The notes under the pieces are model-generated. The model saw nothing but the letters and a program-made list of their open reading frames with translations. It made no database searches and was not told the DNA's origin. From Alnus glutinosa (Eukaryota > Streptophyta > Magnoliopsida > Fagales > Betulaceae): a stretch of DNA of 64,000 nucleotides. The position numbers were made by a program, and so were the translations under genes. The DNA lies in NCBI RefSeq assembly GCF_958979055.1, contig NC_084886.1, positions 46,579,154 to 46,643,153 on the forward strand. Reading direction: 5' to 3'. Of the stretch, positions 58,800 through 64,000 are shown piece by piece; the stretch's first letter is position 1; the number at the start of each line of letters is the position of its first letter.

Positions 58800-61008
58800 T
58801 TACCTCACAGCAAAAACTCAAGGAATAATTCTTCATTTTCCCTTTATTTAACAATTATAATTAGGGTTAATTCGATCGGCTACTTCAAGCCTTTATTGAG
58901 AAGAAACTTTGTTTACAACTGTTGTGCAAAAGTCTTTTCTCTTCTCGTAAACTAGTTACGAATCTGTGTTTTAAACTAATTACAGAATCTAATACTTCTC
59001 CATGCTGGAACTTCTAGATGCTCCAGAATATATATATATATATATATATATATAGGTGCTTTAACGCTTTACAAAGAAATTTGGGGATAGGGAGGGAATA
59101 TAGCTATAAATCATAATCTCGTAAACAAATAAATAAGTGAAAAGTCTTTCTCAAACTTTTGCAAGGAAAGAAATTCTTGTGTCTCTTTCTTCCTTTTGCC
59201 TGTGTGAACTTGTGTTTGCAGAATGAGAATAAATAGCTTTCGCCTCCAAAAATCTTATCTCAGAAAAACAAAAGTAGATATTCCAGCCAGGGAACTTGCA
59301 GGATTAGAAAGATTAATGGAATTCAGATGTAAAAAGCTTTTTCGTCCACACAAAAAGTGCCTACAGTTAAGTAACGAATGCAATTAACGCTGTCTTTTGA
59401 AGGCCTTCCCTAAGATTTTTGTTTGACTCTTCTTCTGTAAGTCATCTTCAAGCTTGCATAGTCCGAGGAAAATTAAACAAGAAACCATTTTTGTCTTGGC
59501 CTGATCATGGCTTGAAAGGAATTTGAGAACCATGGGAATGATTAAAGTGTGCGTGTTAATGAAAAATATCGGGAAAATGATGACAAGTTGACATATGACA
59601 AGCAGGAAAAAGCTTAAGCAGCATTGATCCGTTGGTTTCCTCCTTCTTCTTTTTTTTGATTTTGATGTTTTGTTGAGGGAAAAAAACAAGAACAATAAAG
59701 CAATAATGGAGCTTGGCTGGCACATCTCGATCAAAATCTCGACTTTCCTTTACACTCAAGCTCCTCCCACTGCCTTTAGGATCTGGAGAAGGTATTCTTC
59801 GAACTAGGGATATCCTTAAGCAAGGTCAGTGCCTTCATAGTAACAGATGCCGGCGTTGCCGAATTCCAAGGTCTGGGCATAGTCATCGATGTTACGATTC
59901 AAGTCATAATAACCGTTCTTTAATCACTCATTCGATGCGCAAGATTGTTGGAGAATAACCATCCCCAAGACCCAATTGGGTTTTAGAACATCAAATCGGA
60001 TTAAAGGTCTGACACGCCGTCGAGGCCAGGCAGCTCGCCTGACTTAAGACGTCATTTCGGGTGACTTCGTATCATATCGGGTTACTATGTGCATTCTTAA
60101 CTATGACGAATGGTCATTAATGCAACGATTTTAGCGTATCTTCACAACACGAGGGAAGAAGAGTAGAACTATAAATAAAAATAAACATAGGTATACCTAA
60201 TAATATAGCATTTACTTACTCTCTTAAATTCTTCAACTGACTTAAGCATCGGAGGAAGCTTCATCGGCCAACTCCCGGCATGCCTTTTCTGTTTTCCAGG
60301 TCCTAATTTTGTGAACTAGTCGAGAGTGGGTCGTTGCTCCTAATTATGAAGGTCCAACTAAAAGTTGATGTGCCATCATACTGAAAACTGTATCAACAAT
60401 GATCAACTATCATTAACATACCATTCATCTTGCAGGGACATAATAATGATAGAAATTTTTTGTGATTAATGTTATAATTGCCCTAAATCAAATCGTCATC
60501 AAATCTTTGGAGACCGAAGTATCCAATACCTCTCTTGTACCATTTGTACCTCAACACCTAAAACTTAGGTGCACCTTTTTCTCCACCGCCATTTTTCTAT
60601 AAATCTTTGGAGACTCACTCTCCTTGGCCGTTGAACACTCTCAAACTCGAGGGTTCGACCATTGTTAACTGGATCAAGAACATCATCTGCCCTTCTCCTT
60701 TCTTAAAATAATTGTTCATTCCCTCATCATTTCCAACTCTTTGCCTCCAAAGCTCTTGATATAAAGGTCGTTTGTGCTTGATAACATCAACACCTCAATG
60801 CTTGGAACACAAAAGTAGCTAGGACCGTCACTTCCACCACTTAAATTGTACGTTATTAGATTGACGTTACAGTGAATTTTCTGGATTTTCCGAACTAAAA
60901 TTTTTCTCTAGAAGAAATGAACGTTCTAATCTTATGTAATGATTTTGGTTGAAGCTATACCACCATCTCTAAGCGATCGGGATTTCCACTTTCTTTTTGT
61001 CTTTTTTC

Positions 61009-61041
<33 letters not shown>

Positions 61042-61280
61042 CCATATTTTTGTACCATGCAGCTCAAGCTTCACAAACTGTTGAACCCCATGCATCAAAA
61101 TCCAATCAGAACCACTAAACATGATTCAACCAAAGATATAATAAGCATGCTAAACATGATCCCTAACCACAACAAAAAAGCAAGAAATTATTTAAAGCGA
61201 AATCTAACATGGTTCATAATGATAATAAAATTCAATTACACGACTAAAAATTTTCAATAACACCAGCCATCAATACATAT
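58800..61280. other. Intergenic, no gene recognised
   Basis: A TA run at about 59028-59053 and a TTTTC-rich tract at about 60990-61040. No ORF has a recognised domain. Part of 61300-61580 is probably the 3' UTR of the ERF gene, including a poly-G run at about 61537-61546. Confidence 0.45.
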
Positions 61281-61580
61281 CATAATCAAGGTACCCACTC
61301 CCCCGGCCTAGCAAGAAAAAAAACCAGCTGACCAAGTTGGGAAGATTTACATAATAAATTATCCACCTACAATAAATCCCAAATTAAACCACTACATCAT
61401 AAACAAAATCCTAATTAAGGTAGCCCTGCAACTGCCAAAAACTCCATTGCAGCAGCCACTGGAGACACCAATATCTAACCCACTACCATAGACAAAAGAG
61501 ACTAACCCAAAAGGGAAGAGACTAACCCAAAAGGGGGGGGGGGGATTACAATTAGGAGGACATCTATATAAACATTGAAA

Positions 61581-62579
61581 TTAAGATAAAATAGAATCCC
61601 AGTCAATCTCGTACGAAGGGTACTTCTGCAACGTGAAATTCTCCGAAGCAATATCCCATTGTGGCTCGTCGGAGTCGGGGAACGTAAGATCCGACAAAGG
61701 CGAAGACCCTGCCGACCCGTCGCTCTCGGTCATCACCGGCGACGAGGATGTCTCCACCTTAACGCACTTCTCCGAACCCTTGGACCCCACCTCACCAACC
61801 TGCTTCGACGACTTCCTGTTCGAACGGACCGGCTTCTCAGACTTGCCTTGTTTCGGCGAGCTGGCCAAGCTTTCACAAATGGCTTGGAGCTTCGCATCCA
61901 CGGAGGCGTGGAGAGGCTGGTACTGGGAGTCGCCGTGGTGGCGGAGGTTGGGGAAGTTGAGCCTGGCGAAGTCACCGCGGAGTTTGTAGGCGGCCCTGTC
62001 GTAGGCCAGGGCGGCCTCTTCGGCAGTGTCGAAGGTGCCGAGCCAGAGCCGGGTACGGTTCTTGGGGAGGCGGATCTCGGCCACCCATTTGCCCCAATGT
62101 CGCTGCCTCACTCCTCTGTAGAGCTTGGTAGGTTTTGGGGGTGACCCCACTTGCTTCATTGGGATGGGTTTGGGACCCAAAAAGCCATGTTGCTGGTTTT
62201 GGAACTGGATCTGGGCTTGGATCTGGTGGATCTGAGATGGGGTTAGGTGGTTCAGCCTGATTGAGCCCAGTTGCTGAAAACCGATTAGGTTTTCCGTCGA
62301 GAACCCGTCTGAAAACATTTGGGTCGCCGAGGTTGAGCAACCATCTGGGTAGAAAGTGGGCTGGGCTGGGGCTGAGGGAGAGAAGGAGAGGTTGTAGTTG
62401 TAGGGAGAAGAGGAGGAAGAAGGAGAAAAGGGAGATTGGGTTGTTGAGGGAGAGCTGGTTGTGGTGGAGGTTGTTGAGGAAGCACCTTTCATAAAAGGTT
62501 CAAGTGCGTCCATTAGCTCACCCCCATAGGTTGCTGATTCAACAGGTCTGCTACTGTATAAATCCATCGTAGCTGCCAT
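61581..62579 (-). CDS. AP2/ERF transcription factor, RAP2.4/DREB A-6 type (332 aa)
   Basis: Intronless. One AP2 DNA-binding domain at about residues 153-213 starts [20 protein letters not shown] and continues through [28 protein letters not shown] and ARLNFP. The Val and Leu ([15 protein letters not shown]) fit the DREB A-6 group. Group features outside the domain are also seen: the N-terminal [12 protein letters not shown] motif, the [13 protein letters not shown] stretch, and an acidic C terminus ([24 protein letters not shown]) likely to activate transcription. The length matches Arabidopsis RAP2.4 (about 330 aa), a factor for drought, light and ethylene responses. It acts in the nucleus on GCC/DRE-type promoter elements (known for the family). 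The start [10 protein letters not shown] is the first ATG of the frame and resembles family members. Confidence 0.94.
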   Translation of the reverse strand: MAATMDLYSSRPVESATYGGELMDALEPFMKGASSTTSTTTSSPSTTQSPFSPSSSSSPYNYNLSFSPSAPAQPTFYPDGCSTSATQMFSDGFSTENLIGFQQLGSIRLNHLTPSQIHQIQAQIQFQNQQHGFLGPKPIPMKQVGSPPKPTKLYRGVRQRHWGKWVAEIRLPKNRTRLWLGTFDTAEEAALAYDRAAYKLRGDFARLNFPNLRHHGDSQYQPLHASVDAKLQAICESLASSPKQGKSEKPVRSNRKSSKQVGEVGSKGSEKCVKVETSSSPVMTESDGSAGSSPLSDLTFPDSDEPQWDIASENFTLQKYPSYEIDWDSILS

Positions 62580-63175
62580 GCCTTCAACACTAATTATAGA
62601 TTAAAGGAGAAGAAAGAAAGATCCTGTGTCTTACCAAAATTAAAGAACAGGCTTTGGAAAACAAAACACAGAAAAAAAAAAAAAAAAGTAGAAATTTCTC
62701 TACAAAGAAGGATCAAAGAGGTTTAAAATACACAACCTCTTCTACTCCCAGAACCCAAAAAAACAACCTTGAGGGAACCAAAAATAACCCTCCAAGCTGA
62801 TTCAAAGGAAAAGAGAAAAATAATTGAAAATAAAACAGAAAACCCACCTAAAATTTTTACTAGAAAATGAAGATAATAGCTTTTGATAAAAACAGAAAAA
62901 ACCTGGATCTCGATTCTGAAAACACCTGGCTTTCGAGAAATCCTTCTTAAGTTTGCTTTTGGAACATTTGAAAACAAACCCAAAAATCAGAACCTGAAAG
63001 ACAGATGATTAACAGAAAGGGATTCAGAGAAGCGGGGAGTTACAGAGGGGGAGAGGGATTAAGAAGACGATGAACAATCAGACTAACAGCTGCTTTTTCT
63101 TAGAAGAGTTGTTTCTGTGAATATCTCTCGGCCTCACTTTGTTTTATGCTTGCTGTGCCACTAGCTCTCGGCCCA

Positions 63176-63182
63176 TTATATA
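63176..63182 (-). promoter_or_regulatory. TATA box of the ERF gene
   Basis: TATATAA on the minus strand in ggacccctatataatgggcc. It lies about 600 bp upstream of the ATG, implying a long leader (about 560 nt) with possible 5' UTR intron or uORFs. A GA-rich tract (63040-63058) lies in the inferred leader. Confidence 0.55.
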
Positions 63183-63189
63183 GGGGTCC

Positions 63190-63749
63190 CGGACCTTGAT
63201 TATCTCGCTTAACCTCGCCTTAATATTAATAATCTCACTCTAACCTCACTTCCATTTTTTTTATTGTAACTTCCCTCTCTCCTGTAGCCCGCTCTATTTA
63301 TTACGTAAGCATCCTTCAATCAACGCTCTACTGCCCATAACATATTGACACGCACCAGGGGTTCGTTTACTTAACTGACACCTGTCTCGAGCAACCGTCA
63401 GGTGTCAGTACCGTTCTAGTTCTACTGGGCCTTTGTTGACCATTATCTTTGGTGTTCACACTTCACACCGTCTGGTTGCCTGCCGTTGATGCCTTGTTCT
63501 CCTTTACCATTTCCCTTTTGACAAATGCACCGTGCACAGTCGAACGTTTCAGCTCAGTATAAATTAAGTTATATATATATATATTTTTTCTGTTACAAAA
63601 TGAGCCATCATATCGTATCTTATCCGCACGATGAGGTACTGAAGGGAAGTTGATTGACGGCTAGTGATCGATAAATGGGATACCCACTCTCCCTCTCTTT
63701 TTTTTTCTTTTTTTAAGGGGAAAAAATTATTGGCCATATATTATAGGTT
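63190..63749. other. Upstream region of the ERF gene
   Basis: No ORF of note and a short TA run near 63571-63583. Presumed promoter of the ERF gene; no specific cis-element is claimed. Confidence 0.4.
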
Positions 63750-63900
63750 CAAAGTGGATTTAGATCCTCTCTATTTTTTTTTATTTAGTGTAAAAATGAA
63801 AGTGTAATTGTCATTTCAAATTCTATAAAAATATAAAAAAGATAATTATATTTTTACTGTTACACTAAATGGACAGGAAAATGGAGAGGATCCTTGTCCG
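63750..63900. mobile_element. Hairpin MITE near the right edge
   Basis: The left arm ggatttagatcctctctatt ... tttagtgtaaaaatg pairs with the right arm tttttactgttacactaaat ... aatggagaggatcc, forming one hairpin of about 140 bp. Target duplication was not determined. Confidence 0.65.
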
Positions 63901-64000
63901 TCAAAAGTAATCTTTCCCTTCTCTTCATTTCTGTTTTTGGTATAAGATGACTCAATTTTGAATATTTTATATGAACGGATAAATTTTTTTAACTATATGG

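Noticed and set aside
61633-62494. Frames opposite or out of phase with the ERF gene
   Set aside because: High-GC coding DNA of the AP2 gene keeps other frames open; none has a domain.
62723-62983. 86-codon frame upstream of the ERF gene as an upstream ORF peptide
   Set aside because: Low-complexity Phe/Ser-rich composition, and it is not clear that it has an ATG in the mature leader.

Overview
This is nuclear DNA from a flowering plant, almost certainly a eudicot. It is AT-rich, its genes carry spliced introns (one with a GC-AG intron), and it is dense with plant-type transposable elements. It contains land-plant families: a VRN1/REM-type B3 factor, a CDR1-type aspartic protease, a P-class PPR protein, an AP2/ERF factor and the chloroplast rubredoxin ENH1. 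I cannot name the species.

Layout. 1-4.3 kb is repeat-derived: TG microsatellites, noncoding Ty3/gypsy-like LTR remnants and a hAT-type element. 4.57-8.50 kb (minus) is an ENH1-like PDZ plus rubredoxin gene with six coding exons and a solo LTR in intron 3. 9.2-39.3 kb is a degenerate tandem array of three related units (A, B, C). The ancestral unit seems to be one CDR1-like aspartic protease followed by one double-B3-domain gene, both on the minus strand. Unit A keeps the intact protease, but its B3 gene is broken by a nested transposon and has lost exon 1. Unit B has a truncated protease and an intact B3 gene (277 aa). Unit C has no protease and an intact B3 gene (266 aa). Because the units are copies of one another, empty sites in one prove the ends and relative age of insertions in another.

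39.3-44.8 kb is gene-poor and repeat-rich. 44.88-48.94 kb (plus) is a two-exon gene for a small LEA-like organellar protein. 51.33-54.36 kb (minus) is a four-exon P-class PPR gene (523 aa). 54.4-61.3 kb has no recognisable gene, but holds a TIR element with a 111-bp internal tandem repeat and a noncoding retroposon. 61.58-62.58 kb (minus) is a single-exon AP2/ERF gene of the RAP2.4/DREB A-6 type.

Functional reading. No operon-like logic is expected. ENH1, LEA-like, PPR and ERF are ordinary single genes linked to organelle function and stress. The CDR1/B3 array is a local expansion hit repeatedly by transposons. The most notable signals are the three-layer nested insertion in a B3 exon, a family of about 1-kb noncoding retroposons resembling Sadhu elements in architecture, several non-autonomous Mutator-like elements with exact target duplications, and promoter and linker differences between the two surviving B3 copies. 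No wholly new molecular system was identified.
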